A stretch of DNA of 64,000 nt from Serratia nevei (GCF_037948395.1 NZ_CP149940.1:5270001-5334000), one strand, 5' to 3'; numbered from the stretch's first letter, positions 1 to 10,066 are shown. Made by a program: numbers and translations. Notes: a model not told the origin generated them from the letters alone.

Positions 1-89
1 TCGTGATCGATACGCTGGTACAGCAACCGTCCGAAGGTGACGCCGGGCTTAATCGCAGAGGGCAGCTTCTTGCGGCGGAAAAACGACAT
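1..89 (-). CDS. yihY: YihY (BrkB/UPF0761 family membrane protein), N-terminal fragment
   Basis: Only the first 29 or so codons lie in the window; the gene runs off the left edge. The translation starts [16 protein letters not shown] and continues to LLYQRID, which fits the cytoplasmic N-terminus of the YihY/BrkB-like family of polytopic inner-membrane proteins of unknown function. A GGAGTGACC stretch precedes the ATG. The call rests mainly on context: in E. coli yihX is followed by yihY on the same strand, as here. No membrane segment is visible in the fragment, so the family assignment is provisional. Confidence 0.6.
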   Translation of the reverse strand, partial: MSFFRRKKLPSAIKPGVTFGRLLYQRIDH

Positions 90-140
90 GGTCACTCCTT
101 GATGTCAGTTGATACGCCTTAAGCTTAACGCGCCCTGCGC

Positions 141-731
141 TCATTGGGCAAAATAGGCCGGCACCACGTCGCGATCGGTGACGTGCACCGTCTTGATCCC
201 CAGCGCCTGCGCGGCGAGGACGTTCGCCGGGTGATCGTCGAAGAACACCGCGTCGGCGGCGGCGGTGTTTTCCGCAGCCAGCACATGTTGATAGATATCG
301 GCCTCCGGCTTGCGCATGCCGAGATCTTGCGACAGATAAAGATGATCGGCGGCGGCGGCCACTTCAGGATAGTGCTGCGGCCAGTAGTTGCAGTGCAGAC
401 GGTTGGTGTTCGACAGCACCACCACCCGGTGACCCTCGTTGCGCAGGCGCTGCATGATGTCGATCACTTCCGGGCGCAGCGCGACAAATACCGCCTGCCA
501 GCCGGTGGCGAATTGCTCGAAGCTGAGCGCGATGCCCATTTCATCGCACAGCTTGCCGGCGAAGTCTTCGTCGCTGATTTCACCGCGTTCATGTTGCTGG
601 AATACCTCACCCATGGTGAAACGATCGGACAGCACCGCCAACGGCGTGCCGCTCAAATTGCTCCACACGCCCAGCACACGCTTGAAATCGATATCGACGA
701 TCACATTACCTAAATCAAAGATATACAGCAT
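141..731 (-). CDS. yihX: HAD-family sugar phosphatase YihX (alpha-D-glucose-1-phosphate phosphatase)
   Basis: 196 aa, close to the 199 aa of E. coli YihX, a cytosolic HAD-like hydrolase that releases glucose from alpha-D-glucose 1-phosphate. The N-terminal motif MLYIFDLGNVIVD carries the nucleophilic Asp of HAD motif I. VVLSNTNR is motif II, and GMRKPEADIY with VFFDDHPANV gives motifs III and IV. I start at the ATG at 731 because AGGAGAGGAC lies just upstream and homology begins there; an upstream in-frame extension to 890 has no family similarity. It lies between typA and yihY, all on the minus strand. Confidence 0.93.
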   Translation of the reverse strand: MLYIFDLGNVIVDIDFKRVLGVWSNLSGTPLAVLSDRFTMGEVFQQHERGEISDEDFAGKLCDEMGIALSFEQFATGWQAVFVALRPEVIDIMQRLRNEGHRVVVLSNTNRLHCNYWPQHYPEVAAAADHLYLSQDLGMRKPEADIYQHVLAAENTAAADAVFFDDHPANVLAAQALGIKTVHVTDRDVVPAYFAQ

Positions 732-842
732 AGTCCTCTCCTGATGGGCCGGTGAGATTTCACTGTAGCGGGAAAAGGAACAGCTGAACAGGGAGCGAAC
801 GGAAAAGCGCATAGCGCGCCGCACAAACGGGGAACAACAGAG

Positions 843-873
843 GAAAAAACTCAGGGCGCGAGAACCGCGCCCT
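843..873 (-). terminator. Rho-independent terminator of typA
   Basis: On the minus strand an 8-bp GC stem (AGGGCGCG with CGCGCCCT, 853-860 and 866-873) closes a 5-nt loop. It is followed after GAG by a run of T. It lies just after the typA stop at 898. Confidence 0.8.
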
Positions 874-897
874 AAGCATGAGACACTCAATCAGCGA

Positions 898-2721
898 TTA
901 AGCGTCTTTAGGACCGCGGCTGGCACGCTTACGATCGTTTTCCGTCAGGTGACGCTTACGGATACGGATCGAGGTTGGCGTCACTTCTACCAGTTCGTCG
1001 TCATCAATGAACTCCAGAGCTTGCTCCAGGGTCATTTTGATGGCCGGAACCAGGGTAGTCGCTTCGTCAGTACCGGAAGCACGCATGTTGGTCAGCTTCT
1101 TACCGGTCAGGCAGTTTACGGTCAGGTCGTTAGAGCGTGAGTGAATACCGATGATCTGGCCTTCATACACTTCTGCACCGTGGCCCAGGAACAGCTTGCC
1201 GCGATCCTGCAGGCCGAACAGCGCGAACGCTACCGCTTTGCCCTGGCCGTTGGAGATCAGCACGCCGTTCTGACGCTGGCCCACTTCGCCCGGACGCACG
1301 TCGTCGTAGTGGCTGAAGGTGGAGTACAGCAGGCCGGTACCCGAAGTCATGGTCATGAATTCGTTACGGAAGCCGATCAGACCGCGGCTTGGGATCACGT
1401 AGTCGAGACGCACGCGGCCCTTACCGTCCGGATCCATGTTTTTCAGGTCGGCTTTACGCTCACCCATCGCCTGCATCACGGAACCCTGATGCTGCTCTTC
1501 GATATCCAGCGTTACGTTCTCGAATGGCTCCTGCTTGCGGCCATCGATTTCACGGAAGATAACTTTCGGACGGGAAACCGCCAGCTCGAAACCTTCGCGA
1601 CGCATATTTTCGATCAGCACCGACAGGTGCAGTTCGCCACGGCCGGATACGCGGAAGGCGTCCGCATCGTCGGTTTCTTCAACGCGCAGCGCTACGTTGT
1701 GTACCAGCTCTTTGTTCAGACGATCAAGGATCTGACGCGACGTTACGTACTTACCTTCTTTACCGCAGAACGGCGAGGTGTTGACGTTGAAGAACATGGT
1801 TACGGTCGGCTCGTCGACGGACAGCGCCGGCAGCGCTTCTACGGCGTTGGTGTCGCAGATGGTGTCGGAGATGTTCAGCTCGCCCAGGCCGGTGATGGCG
1901 ATGATGTCGCCCGCTTCCGCCAGGGTGCTGTCGATACGCTCCAGACCCAGGTGGCCCAGCACTTTGCCCACTTTACCGTTGCGAGTTTTACCTTCGCTGT
2001 CGATGATGGTGACCTGCTGGTTCGGCTTCACTTTACCGCGCTTGATGCGGCCAATGCCGATAACGCCCAGGTAGTTGTTGTAGTCCAACTGGGAGATCTG
2101 CATCTGGAATGGCGCTTCCAGCTCAACCTGCGGCGCAGACACGTGGTCGACGATCGCCTGATACAGCGGGGTCATGTCTTCCGCCATGTCGGTGTGGTCG
2201 ACGCCGGCGATGCCGTTCAGCGCAGAAGCGTAGATGATCGGGAAGTCGAGCTGCTCGTCGGTCGCGTCGAGGTTCACGAACAGGTCGAACACCTGATCCA
2301 CAACCCAGTCAGGGCGCGCGCCAGGACGGTCAACCTTGTTGATGACCACGATCGGCTTCAGACCGTTGGCGAAGGCCTTCTTGGTCACGAAGCGGGTTTG
2401 CGGCATAGGGCCATCCATTGCATCCACAACCAGCAGCACCGAGTCAACCATCGACATCACGCGCTCTACCTCGCCGCCGAAGTCGGCGTGTCCTGGGGTA
2501 TCCACGATGTTGATACGGTAACCGTTCCAATTAATGGCGGTGTTTTTTGCGAGGATGGTAATCCCACGCTCTTTCTCCAAATCGTTGGAGTCCATTACGC
2601 GTTCGGTCGCTTCCGCACGCTCTCCGAAAGTACCGGATTGTTGCAGCAGCTTATCAACCAGGGTGGTTTTACCATGGTCAACGTGGGCAATAATGGCGAT
2701 GTTACGCAAATTTTCGATCAC
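898..2721 (-). CDS. typA: Ribosome-associated GTPase TypA/BipA
   Basis: 607 aa, the usual length. TypA is a translational GTPase of the EF-G type that binds 70S ribosomes, assists 50S assembly at low temperature and affects stress and virulence functions. G1 is visible as AHVDHGKTT near residue 13, with the switch/G3 region [12 protein letters not shown] and G4 NKVD. The C-terminal part has the family signature [12 protein letters not shown] and ends in a basic tail. The start codon is GTG (2719-2721), as in E. coli. The gene is divergent from glnA and followed by a strong terminator. Confidence 0.97.
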   Translation of the reverse strand: MIENLRNIAIIAHVDHGKTTLVDKLLQQSGTFGERAEATERVMDSNDLEKERGITILAKNTAINWNGYRINIVDTPGHADFGGEVERVMSMVDSVLLVVDAMDGPMPQTRFVTKKAFANGLKPIVVINKVDRPGARPDWVVDQVFDLFVNLDATDEQLDFPIIYASALNGIAGVDHTDMAEDMTPLYQAIVDHVSAPQVELEAPFQMQISQLDYNNYLGVIGIGRIKRGKVKPNQQVTIIDSEGKTRNGKVGKVLGHLGLERIDSTLAEAGDIIAITGLGELNISDTICDTNAVEALPALSVDEPTVTMFFNVNTSPFCGKEGKYVTSRQILDRLNKELVHNVALRVEETDDADAFRVSGRGELHLSVLIENMRREGFELAVSRPKVIFREIDGRKQEPFENVTLDIEEQHQGSVMQAMGERKADLKNMDPDGKGRVRLDYVIPSRGLIGFRNEFMTMTSGTGLLYSTFSHYDDVRPGEVGQRQNGVLISNGQGKAVAFALFGLQDRGKLFLGHGAEVYEGQIIGIHSRSNDLTVNCLTGKKLTNMRASGTDEATTLVPAIKMTLEQALEFIDDDELVEVTPTSIRIRKRHLTENDRKRASRGPKDA

Positions 2722-2753
2722 AGCTTTGCCTCGGGCATTAGAAATAGCGCGCT

Positions 2754-2782
2754 ATTGTACACGTATTAAGCGAGGGACTAAA
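2754..2782 (-). promoter_or_regulatory. Putative sigma-70 promoter of typA
   Basis: Minus-strand -10 TACAAT (2754-2759) with a weak -35 TTTAGT (2777-2782) at 17-bp spacing would start transcription about 25 nt before the typA GTG. Found by eye only. Confidence 0.4.
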
Positions 2783-2827
2783 CAAGATCACAACCATCTC
2801 TTATAAACAACCGCGTACCGGTCAGTT

Positions 2828-2843
2828 TGTGATCCCTTTCACG
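2828..2843 (+). promoter_or_regulatory. CRP-like site upstream of glnA
   Basis: TGTGATCCCTTTCACG matches the CRP consensus (TGTGA, 6 bp, TCACA) except for the last base. In E. coli the upstream sigma-70 promoter glnAp1 is CRP-controlled, so this is probably the equivalent site. Confidence 0.55.
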
Positions 2844-2871
2844 GTGCAAAAAGCCGCAATCGTTGCACTTT

Positions 2872-2920
2872 TGCACCATTTCGGTGCCCGCGCCCACCCT
2901 TGTTGCACCATAACAGTGCA
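2872..2920 (+). promoter_or_regulatory. NtrC enhancer sites of the glnA promoter
   Basis: Two 17-bp sites fit the NtrC consensus TGCAC-N7-GTGCA: TGCACCATTTCGGTGCC at 2872-2888 (last base off) and TGCACCATAACAGTGCA at 2904-2920. Their centres are 32 bp apart, about three helical turns. A further half-site GGTGCA lies at 2934-2939. They sit 75-125 bp upstream of the sigma-54 promoter, the usual enhancer distance. Confidence 0.85.
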
Positions 2921-2994
2921 ATTTATCGTTGATGGTGCATACTGTGGCTGGGTAAAACCCGCGCAGAGAGGCGATAAAAGCCTTTTCTAAAAGT

Positions 2995-3010
2995 TGGCAC
3001 GCTTTTCGCT
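2995..3010 (+). promoter_or_regulatory. Sigma-54 promoter glnAp2
   Basis: TGGCACGCTTTTCGCT carries the -24 GG and -12 GC elements at the correct spacing for RpoN polymerase. The predicted start is near 3020, about 70 nt before glnA. NtrC bound at 2872-2920 would activate it under nitrogen limitation. Confidence 0.85.
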
Positions 3011-3091
3011 TTAGTCTTTTCAAGGCGAAAAAAAGCCAGTTCCACAGATTCGTTCCACGACAACGACAATGATAAACCGGGAGAGTTAAGT

Positions 3092-4501
3092 ATGTCCGCT
3101 GAACACGTTTTGACGATGCTGAATGAGCATGAAGTGAAATTCGTAGACCTGCGTTTCACTGACACCAAGGGTAAGGAACAGCACGTGACTATCCCGGCTC
3201 ACCAGGTAAACGCCGACTTCTTCGAAGAAGGTAAAATGTTTGACGGCTCCTCTATCGGTGGTTGGAAGGGCATCAACGAATCTGACATGGTGCTGATGCC
3301 GGACGCCAGCACGGCGGTTCTGGATCCGTTCTTCGAAGAACCTACGCTGATCATTCGCTGCGACATTCTCGAGCCGGGCACCATGCAAGGCTACGATCGC
3401 GACCCGCGCTCCATCTCCAAACGCGCCGAAGACTTCCTGCGCTCCTCCGGCATCGCGGATACCGTGCTGTTCGGGCCAGAGCCTGAGTTCTTCCTGTTCG
3501 ACGACATCCGCTTCGGCAGCAGCATCCGCGGTTCCCACGTGGCCATCGACGACATCGAAGGCGCCTGGAACTCCGGTACAAAATACGACGGCGGCAACAA
3601 AGGCCACCGTCCGGCGGTGAAAGGCGGTTACTTCCCGGTTCCACCGGTCGACTCTTCGCAGGATCTGCGTTCCACCATGTGTCTGACCATGGAAGAGATG
3701 GGCCTGGTGGTTGAAGCGCACCACCACGAAGTGGCAACCGCCGGTCAGAACGAAGTGGCAACCCGCTTCAACACCATGACCAAGAAAGCCGACGAAATTC
3801 AGATCTACAAATACGTGGTGCACAACGTGGCGCACGCCTTCGGCAAAACCGCGACCTTCATGCCGAAGCCTATGTTCGGCGACAACGGTTCCGGCATGCA
3901 CTGCCACATGTCGCTGTCCAAGAACGGCACCAACCTGTTCGCCGGCGACAAATACGGCGGCCTGTCTGAAACCGCGCTGTTCTACATCGGCGGCATCATC
4001 AAGCACGCCAAAGCGATCAACGCCCTGGCCAACCCGACCACCAACTCGTACAAGCGTCTGGTGCCAGGCTACGAAGCGCCGGTGATGCTGGCTTACTCCG
4101 CCCGTAACCGCTCCGCGTCCATCCGTATCCCGGTGGTCTCCAGCCCGAAAGCGCGCCGCATCGAAGCCCGCTTCCCGGATCCGGCGGCTAACCCATACCT
4201 GTGCTTCGCCGCGCTGCTGATGGCCGGCCTGGACGGCATCATCAACAAGATCCACCCTGGCGACGCCATGGACAAAAACCTGTACGACCTGCCGCCGGAA
4301 GAAGAAGCCGAGATCCCAAAAGTGGCCGGCTCGCTGGACGAAGCAATGGCCGCACTGAACGAAGACCGCGAGTTCCTGACCCGCGGCGGCGTGTTCACCG
4401 ACGATGCGATCGATGCCTACATCGAACTGCGCAAAGAAGAGATGGACCGCGTTCGCATGACGCCACACCCGGTTGAGTTCGAACTGTACTACAGCGTCTA
4501 A
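3092..4501 (+). CDS. glnA: Glutamine synthetase, type I
   Basis: 469 aa, the same as E. coli GlnA. It makes glutamine from glutamate, ammonia and ATP as a cytosolic dodecamer and is the main ammonia-assimilating enzyme at low nitrogen. Visible signatures are [17 protein letters not shown] near residue 50, the ATP-site region [12 protein letters not shown], and NRSASIRIP. The adenylylation site is Tyr398 in NLYDLPPEE, so activity control by GlnE is expected. The start follows GGGAGAG. It is first in the glnALG operon, with CRP, NtrC and sigma-54 elements upstream. Confidence 0.98.
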   Translation: MSAEHVLTMLNEHEVKFVDLRFTDTKGKEQHVTIPAHQVNADFFEEGKMFDGSSIGGWKGINESDMVLMPDASTAVLDPFFEEPTLIIRCDILEPGTMQGYDRDPRSISKRAEDFLRSSGIADTVLFGPEPEFFLFDDIRFGSSIRGSHVAIDDIEGAWNSGTKYDGGNKGHRPAVKGGYFPVPPVDSSQDLRSTMCLTMEEMGLVVEAHHHEVATAGQNEVATRFNTMTKKADEIQIYKYVVHNVAHAFGKTATFMPKPMFGDNGSGMHCHMSLSKNGTNLFAGDKYGGLSETALFYIGGIIKHAKAINALANPTTNSYKRLVPGYEAPVMLAYSARNRSASIRIPVVSSPKARRIEARFPDPAANPYLCFAALLMAGLDGIINKIHPGDAMDKNLYDLPPEEEAEIPKVAGSLDEAMAALNEDREFLTRGGVFTDDAIDAYIELRKEEMDRVRMTPHPVEFELYYSV

Positions 4502-4525
4502 GCCCTACCCGCGCCGTCTGCACAG

Positions 4526-4549
4526 GTGGGCGGCGCCCACATTTTTGTT
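4526..4549 (+). terminator. Hairpin after glnA (first)
   Basis: GTGGGC and GCCCAC (4526-4531, 4535-4540) form a 6-bp stem followed by ATTTTTGTT. It is the first of two tandem hairpins between glnA and glnL and is likely to cut read-through so that glnA is expressed far above glnLG. Confidence 0.6.
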
Positions 4550-4580
4550 ATCGCTTTTTTGTTGCCGTGGAAACTTTCAG

Positions 4581-4603
4581 CCCATCTTCGGATGGGTTTT
4601 TTT
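4581..4603 (+). terminator. Rho-independent terminator between glnA and glnL
   Basis: CCCATC-TTCG-GATGGG (4581-4596), a UUCG tetraloop stem, is followed directly by seven T. This partial terminator fits the known separation of high glnA from low glnLG expression. Confidence 0.85.
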
Positions 4604-4656
4604 CTCCACCGTATTTTCTGCAAAACTATTCCATACCGCGCCGATCCCGGATGGAG

Positions 4657-4682
4657 TAGGATAGATGCACTAAAAAGGTGCA
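4657..4682 (+). promoter_or_regulatory. glnL promoter with overlapping NtrC operator
   Basis: TGCACTAAAAAGGTGCA (4666-4682) is a perfect TGCAC-N7-GTGCA NtrC site ending 12 bp before the glnL ATG. A -10-like TAGGAT (4657-4662) sits at its left edge, so bound NtrC would cover the transcription start. In E. coli NtrC represses glnLp in this way, giving autoregulation of glnLG. Confidence 0.75.
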
Positions 4683-4694
4683 GGAGTCTGCTGT

Positions 4695-5744
4695 ATGGCA
4701 ACTGGCAAGCTGCCCGATGCTGGGCAGATCCTCAATTCACTCATCAACAGCATCCTGCTGTTGGATGACTCACTGGCGGTTCACTACGCCAACCCGGCGG
4801 CACAGCAGCTGCTGGCGCAAAGCTCCCGCAAGCTGTTCGGCACGCCGCTGCCCGATTTGCTCGGTTATTTTTCGCTGAACGTCTCTTTGATGCGCGAAAG
4901 CCTGCGCGCCGGTCAGGGCTTCACCGACAACGAAGTGACCCTGGTAGTCGATGGCCGCGCGCATATCCTTTCCCTGACCGCTCAGGCGCTGCCGGAAGGT
5001 TATATCCTCGTCGAGCTGGCGCCGATGGACAATCAGCGCCGCCTGAGCCAGGAACAGCTGCAGCATGCCCAACAGGTGGCGGCTCGCGATCTGGTGCGCG
5101 GTTTGGCGCACGAGATTAAGAATCCGCTGGGCGGCCTGCGCGGCGCGGCGCAGCTGCTGGCCAAGGCACTGCCCGATCCGGCGCTGACCGAATACACCAA
5201 GGTGATCATTGAGCAGGCCGATCGGTTGCGCAATCTGGTGGATCGCCTGCTCGGCCCACAGCGGCCCGGCCAGCACATTACCCAGAGCATTCATCAGGTC
5301 GCGGAGCGCGTCTGCCAGCTGGTGTCGCTGGAAATGCCGGATAACGTCACGCTGGTGCGCGACTACGATCCGAGCCTGCCGGAAATGGCCCACGACCCGG
5401 ATCAGATTGAACAGGTGCTGCTGAACATCACCCGCAACGCGCTGCAGGCGCTGGGCGAAGCGGGCGGCACCATCACGCTGCGCACCCGCACCGCGTTTCA
5501 GATTACGTTGCACGGCACCCGCTACCGCCTGGCGGCGCGCATCGACGTCGAAGACGACGGCCCCGGCGTACCGGCGCAGCTGCAGGACACGCTGTTCTAC
5601 CCGATGGTCAGCGGCCGTGAAGGCGGTACCGGCCTGGGATTATCCATCGCCCGCAATCTTATCGATCAGCATTGCGGAAAAATTGAATTCAACAGTTGGC
5701 CAGGTCATACCGAATTCTCGGTCTACCTGCCCATTCGTCAGTGA
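4695..5744 (+). CDS. glnL: Nitrogen-sensing histidine kinase/phosphatase NtrB (GlnL)
   Basis: 349 aa, the E. coli length. It is a cytosolic kinase without membrane segments that phosphorylates or dephosphorylates NtrC in response to the PII protein. An N-terminal PAS-like domain spans about residues 8-110. The H-box [12 protein letters not shown] holds the phospho-accepting His139. The catalytic region shows an N-box ([10 protein letters not shown]) and G-boxes DDGPGVP and [22 protein letters not shown] precedes the ATG. It is second in the gln operon, with its own NtrC-controlled promoter. Confidence 0.97.
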   Translation: MATGKLPDAGQILNSLINSILLLDDSLAVHYANPAAQQLLAQSSRKLFGTPLPDLLGYFSLNVSLMRESLRAGQGFTDNEVTLVVDGRAHILSLTAQALPEGYILVELAPMDNQRRLSQEQLQHAQQVAARDLVRGLAHEIKNPLGGLRGAAQLLAKALPDPALTEYTKVIIEQADRLRNLVDRLLGPQRPGQHITQSIHQVAERVCQLVSLEMPDNVTLVRDYDPSLPEMAHDPDQIEQVLLNITRNALQALGEAGGTITLRTRTAFQITLHGTRYRLAARIDVEDDGPGVPAQLQDTLFYPMVSGREGGTGLGLSIARNLIDQHCGKIEFNSWPGHTEFSVYLPIRQ

Positions 5745-5752
5745 GGTTTGCT

Positions 5753-7165
<1,413 letters not shown>

Positions 7166-7277
7166 GAGCGGGATGGATGATGAAAAACGCAGTCCAGCGC
7201 ACAAAAAAACGCCAATCGCAGGCTTTACAGCCGGTGCGGGCGCAGTATGATCGTGTCGCACACTCTGGAGGTTGACG

Positions 7278-7400
7278 ATGCTGGACTCTTTCATCGTATT
7301 CATTTCTCAGGGCGCGGAGCTGGGCTCCGCTGCCAGTCACACCCCGCAGGCGACGGTTGCCGCGGTGTTGTGCGCCGCGCTGATTAACTTCTTCAGTTAA
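7278..7400 (+). CDS. yshB: Small membrane protein YshB
   Basis: 40 aa: MLDSFIVFISQGAEL, then SHTPQATVAAVLCAALINFFS. It is shorter than usual annotation cut-offs. The segment HTPQ-VAAVLCAA with a hydrophobic C-terminus matches E. coli YshB (36 aa), which also lies between glnG and hemN. A good ribosome site, TGGAGG, lies 7 nt before the ATG. One membrane helix is likely. Its role is poorly known; I recall reports linking the Salmonella homologue to life inside host cells. It ends at a bidirectional terminator. Confidence 0.85.
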   Translation: MLDSFIVFISQGAELGSAASHTPQATVAAVLCAALINFFS

Positions 7401-7428
7401 AAAAACAGCCGCATCAGCGGCTGTTTTT
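7401..7428. terminator. Bidirectional terminator between yshB and hemN
   Basis: AAAAACAGCCGC-ATCA-GCGGCTGTTTTTT has A- and T-runs on both sides, so it can serve yshB on the plus strand and hemN on the minus strand. Confidence 0.9.
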
Positions 7429-7434
7429 TCATCC

Positions 7435-8808
7435 TCAAATCACCCGTGAGAATTGCTGGCTGCGCGCCTGTTGCCGCAGATAGCGGTCAAAACACATGCA
7501 GATATTGCGGATCAGCAAGCGCCCGCGCGGCGTGACGCGGATGCCCTGCTCGTCCCGCTCCACCAGCCCATCGCGTTCAAACGGCGCCAGCAGCTGCAGG
7601 TCTTCGGCGAAGTAAGCGGTAAAGTCGATGCCGTATTGCCGTTCGAGCGGCTGATACGCCAACCGGAAATTGCAGATCAGGGTTTTGATCAGATCGCGCC
7701 GCAGGCAATCGTCGTCCGTCAACGCCAGCCCGCGCCACAGCGCATTACCCTGCGCCTGTACGCTGTCATAGTAATGCTTCAGCTCTTTCTGGTTCTGCGC
7801 ATAGCTGTCGCCTAGCATGCTGATGGCCGACACGCCCAGCCCCAGCAGATCGCTGTCGCCCTGGGTGGTGTAGCCCTGGAAATTGCGGTGCAGCTTGCCT
7901 TCGCGTTGGGCGATTGCCAGCTCGTCGTCCGGGCGCGCAAAGTGATCCATGCCGATGAACTGATAGCCGGCGCCGGTCAAGAAAGCGATGCTCTGCTGCA
8001 GGATATCCAGCTTCTGCTGCGCGCCCGGCAGATCGGCGTCTTTGATTTTGCGCTGGGCGGCGAACAAGTTCGGCATATGCGCGTAGTTGAACACGCTGAG
8101 GCGATCGGGATTCAGCTCAGCCACCCGCTGCAGCGTGAAAGCGAAGCTTTCCGGCGTCTGTTTCGGCAGACCGTAGATCAGATCGATATTGGTCGAGCGG
8201 AAGCCCAGCGCTTTGGCCCGCTCAATCAGGGCGAAGATAAAGGCCTCGTCCTGCTCGCGGTTGACCAACTGCTGCACCTGCTTGTTGAAATCCTGCACCC
8301 CCATGCTCAGACGGTTAAAGCCTTCTGCACGTAAATGATCGAGCACATCCAGCTCTATCTCGCGCGGATCGACCTCGATCGACATCTCCGCATCGGGCAG
8401 GAAATCAAAGTGTTCGCGCAGCAACGCCACCAGCCGGCTGATTTGCGCTTTATCCAGGTAGGTCGGCGTACCGCCGCCCCAGTGCATCTGGCCGACCTTA
8501 CGGCCGGCGAACAGCGGCGCACGGCTGGCGATCTCTTGCGCCAAAACGTTCAGGTATTCGTCGGCCTTGTGCGTCTGGCGCGTCACCAGCTTGTTGCAGC
8601 CGCAGAAGTAGCACAGCTTATGGCAGAAAGGGATATGCACGTACAGCGACAGCGGCCGCTCAGGGTAGCGCGCAGCGGCGCGTTGAAACGCCGCTTCGTC
8701 GTAGCGCTGGTTAAACTCCAGCGCCGTGGGGTATGAGGTATAACGCGGCCCTGAGTAGTTATATTTTTGGATCAGGGCCAAATCCCAGACAATCGTCTGC
8801 TCTGACAT
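7435..8808 (-). CDS. hemN: Oxygen-independent coproporphyrinogen III oxidase HemN (radical SAM)
   Basis: 457 aa, as in E. coli. It converts coproporphyrinogen III to protoporphyrinogen IX in anaerobic haem synthesis. The radical-SAM cluster motif is Cys62-x3-Cys66-x2-Cys69 within HIPFCHKLCYFCGC. GGGTPTYL and SIEVDPRE are SAM and substrate-site motifs, and the C-terminus ends QQFSRVI. I start at ATG 8808, since AGGAG lies 5 nt upstream and similarity begins there, rather than at a GTG two codons earlier. The Shine-Dalgarno lies inside the end of the preceding 57-codon ORF, so the two are probably translationally coupled. Confidence 0.97.
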   Translation of the reverse strand: MSEQTIVWDLALIQKYNYSGPRYTSYPTALEFNQRYDEAAFQRAAARYPERPLSLYVHIPFCHKLCYFCGCNKLVTRQTHKADEYLNVLAQEIASRAPLFAGRKVGQMHWGGGTPTYLDKAQISRLVALLREHFDFLPDAEMSIEVDPREIELDVLDHLRAEGFNRLSMGVQDFNKQVQQLVNREQDEAFIFALIERAKALGFRSTNIDLIYGLPKQTPESFAFTLQRVAELNPDRLSVFNYAHMPNLFAAQRKIKDADLPGAQQKLDILQQSIAFLTGAGYQFIGMDHFARPDDELAIAQREGKLHRNFQGYTTQGDSDLLGLGVSAISMLGDSYAQNQKELKHYYDSVQAQGNALWRGLALTDDDCLRRDLIKTLICNFRLAYQPLERQYGIDFTAYFAEDLQLLAPFERDGLVERDEQGIRVTPRGRLLIRNICMCFDRYLRQQARSQQFSRVI

Positions 8809-8810
8809 GC

Positions 8811-8984
8811 TCACTCCTTCCGATATCTTTTTCTACCGGGCCGGGAGAGGGGCGGTTGTCTGCGCTGTCTGGCCACGGAAGCGCTGCGAAAACGCGCTTT
8901 GCGCTTAGACAGCCGCCATAGTTTACCGAATAACCACAGCAGATAACACATCAAGAGTAGGGCTATTGTCGGGATTAGCCACAT
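8811..8984 (-). CDS. Unrecognised 57-aa single-pass membrane protein between yihI and hemN
   Basis: This short ORF reads MWLIPTIALLLMCYLLWLFG, then KLWRLSKRKARFRSASV and an Arg/Lys/Pro-rich tail ending RYRKE. One hydrophobic helix (about residues 2-20) is followed by a strongly basic segment, suggesting an inner-membrane anchor with a positively charged cytoplasmic tail. Packing supports a real gene: its ATG is 6 nt after the yihI stop, and its TGA is 2 nt before the hemN ATG and contains the hemN ribosome site. No strong Shine-Dalgarno precedes it, so translation may depend on coupling to yihI. I do not recognise the family. Longer N-terminally anchored proteins may occur at this locus in other gamma-proteobacteria, but I cannot confirm homology. 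Confidence 0.6.
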   Translation of the reverse strand: MWLIPTIALLLMCYLLWLFGKLWRLSKRKARFRSASVARQRRQPPLSRPGRKRYRKE

Positions 8985-8990
8985 AGCGCG

Positions 8991-9530
8991 TTAAAAGGCG
9001 TCTTTCGGATTGCCGCCTTTCAGCAGCTTCAGAATATCTTCCTGCTTCTCTTCTTCTTCGTCGTCGTCTTCGCCCAGTTCGATGCCCAGCACGTCCATCA
9101 GCACATCGATGCGATCCAGCGTCTTGTCGACATACGCTTGCTCTTCCGCGTTCAGCGTTTCGCCGTCGTCGATGCGATCCAGCAGCGCGTTCAGGCGCTC
9201 GTCATTTTCCAGCTTCGCCAGCTCTTCTTCCGGCGACAGGCGCGGTTTCGCTTCGGCCTTTGGTTTCGGCTGCGGTTTGGCCTTCACTTTGGTCTCGTCG
9301 ACCACCAGCGCAACCGGCACTTTACTGCCGATACGCGGATCTTTGGCTGCCGCCGCCGATTTGTTTTTCTGGCTGCCGGACTCGACCTGGGTGCGCGAAC
9401 CGGAAGCGAGGCCACGGCGCTTTTTCAGGCGTTTGCGCTCGCGCGCTTCCTGATCGAGCTCCATACGGCTTTTCTTTTTCGTTTTTGACTTCGCCGCGCT
9501 GCCGCGAGGTGCTTTTGATGGCTGGTTCAT
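8991..9530 (-). CDS. yihI: Der GTPase-activating protein YihI
   Basis: 179 aa against 169 in E. coli. YihI stimulates the GTPase Der (EngA) and so tunes 50S ribosome assembly. The N-terminal half is very basic, with low-complexity Lys/Arg/Ser/Ala and a conserved [20 protein letters not shown] block. The C-terminal half is acidic and helical, with [24 protein letters not shown] followed by an Asp/Glu run. A minus-strand -10 TATACT lies at 9558-9563. It is the first gene of a tight set with the 57-aa ORF and hemN, and lies downstream of csrC as in E. coli. Confidence 0.93.
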   Translation of the reverse strand: MNQPSKAPRGSAAKSKTKKKSRMELDQEARERKRLKKRRGLASGSRTQVESGSQKNKSAAAAKDPRIGSKVPVALVVDETKVKAKPQPKPKAEAKPRLSPEEELAKLENDERLNALLDRIDDGETLNAEEQAYVDKTLDRIDVLMDVLGIELGEDDDEEEEKQEDILKLLKGGNPKDAF

Positions 9531-9597
9531 AGCGTGTGCTCTTAGGTATGTAGATTCAGTATAGAATTGCGGCGGAATCTAGCAGAAAGCGGACAAA

Positions 9598-9972
9598 GAA
9601 AAAAGGCGGCAGGTTAAACCTGCCGCCTATTTCGCACCTTCTCGCGAAGGGTATTCCTGTTACGCGCTCCTTGCGTACATGCAACATCCCGGTTTTTCCC
9701 TCTGCTATAACCGCATTCCCTGCCACTACGTCCTTCATCCTGAAAGAAAAATCGTCCATGGCGCAATCCATTCGCATCCGCTCTTCCCGAGCGCGCTTCC
9801 TGCGGGCATCCAAATTGCCGATACTTCACCATCCGATGTGCCTGCCGCCTATTCCGGTGCGAAAGGGTCACTTCCTTTTGCGTTCATCCTGGCACTCATT
9901 GCACGCCCTGTGCGTTCCCTGAGATTTGTCATCCTTCCCGGATGTTCCCTAATCCTGCGCAACCCTGCGTTA
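9598..9972 (-). ncRNA. csrC: CsrC, CsrA-sequestering small RNA
   Basis: It lies between yihI and yihA on the yihI strand, exactly where E. coli has csrC. The minus strand carries 22 GGA motifs between 9655 and 9955, many as AGGA or GGGA in likely loop positions, the hallmark of RNAs that titrate CsrA. It ends in an 11-bp terminator stem (9604-9628) followed by TTTTTTCTTTG, the same tail as I recall for E. coli CsrC. The 5' end is estimated from a candidate -10 TAAAGT (9979-9984) with -35 TTGAGC, and could be off by some tens of bases. It would be controlled by the BarA/UvrY system. Short ORFs in this stretch are not genes. Confidence 0.88.
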
Positions 9973-10046
9973 ACGACTACTTTACGTTATTGTTGCGAAG
10001 GCTCAAGGCACCTGACACCGTTTTGGATGACATTTCCCTACAACGA

Positions 10047-10066
10047 AAAAACAACATGTTGTTTTT
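10047..10066. promoter_or_regulatory. Perfect 20-bp palindrome between csrC and yihA
   Basis: AAAAACAACATGTTGTTTTT is its own reverse complement. It lies about 65-95 bp upstream of the predicted csrC start and about 200 bp upstream of yihA. It has no following T-run beyond its own arms and is AT-rich, so a dimeric-regulator operator is likelier than a terminator. It does not match the UvrY box as I know it. Confidence 0.45.

Noticed and set aside
1141..2769. 542-codon plus-strand open frame opposite typA
   Set aside because: It mirrors the GC-rich third positions of typA, has no family similarity I can see, and typA is unmistakable.
3086..4468. 460-codon minus-strand open frame opposite glnA
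   Set aside because: It is a shadow of the highly biased glnA codons; His/Val/Arg-rich composition is typical of antisense frames.
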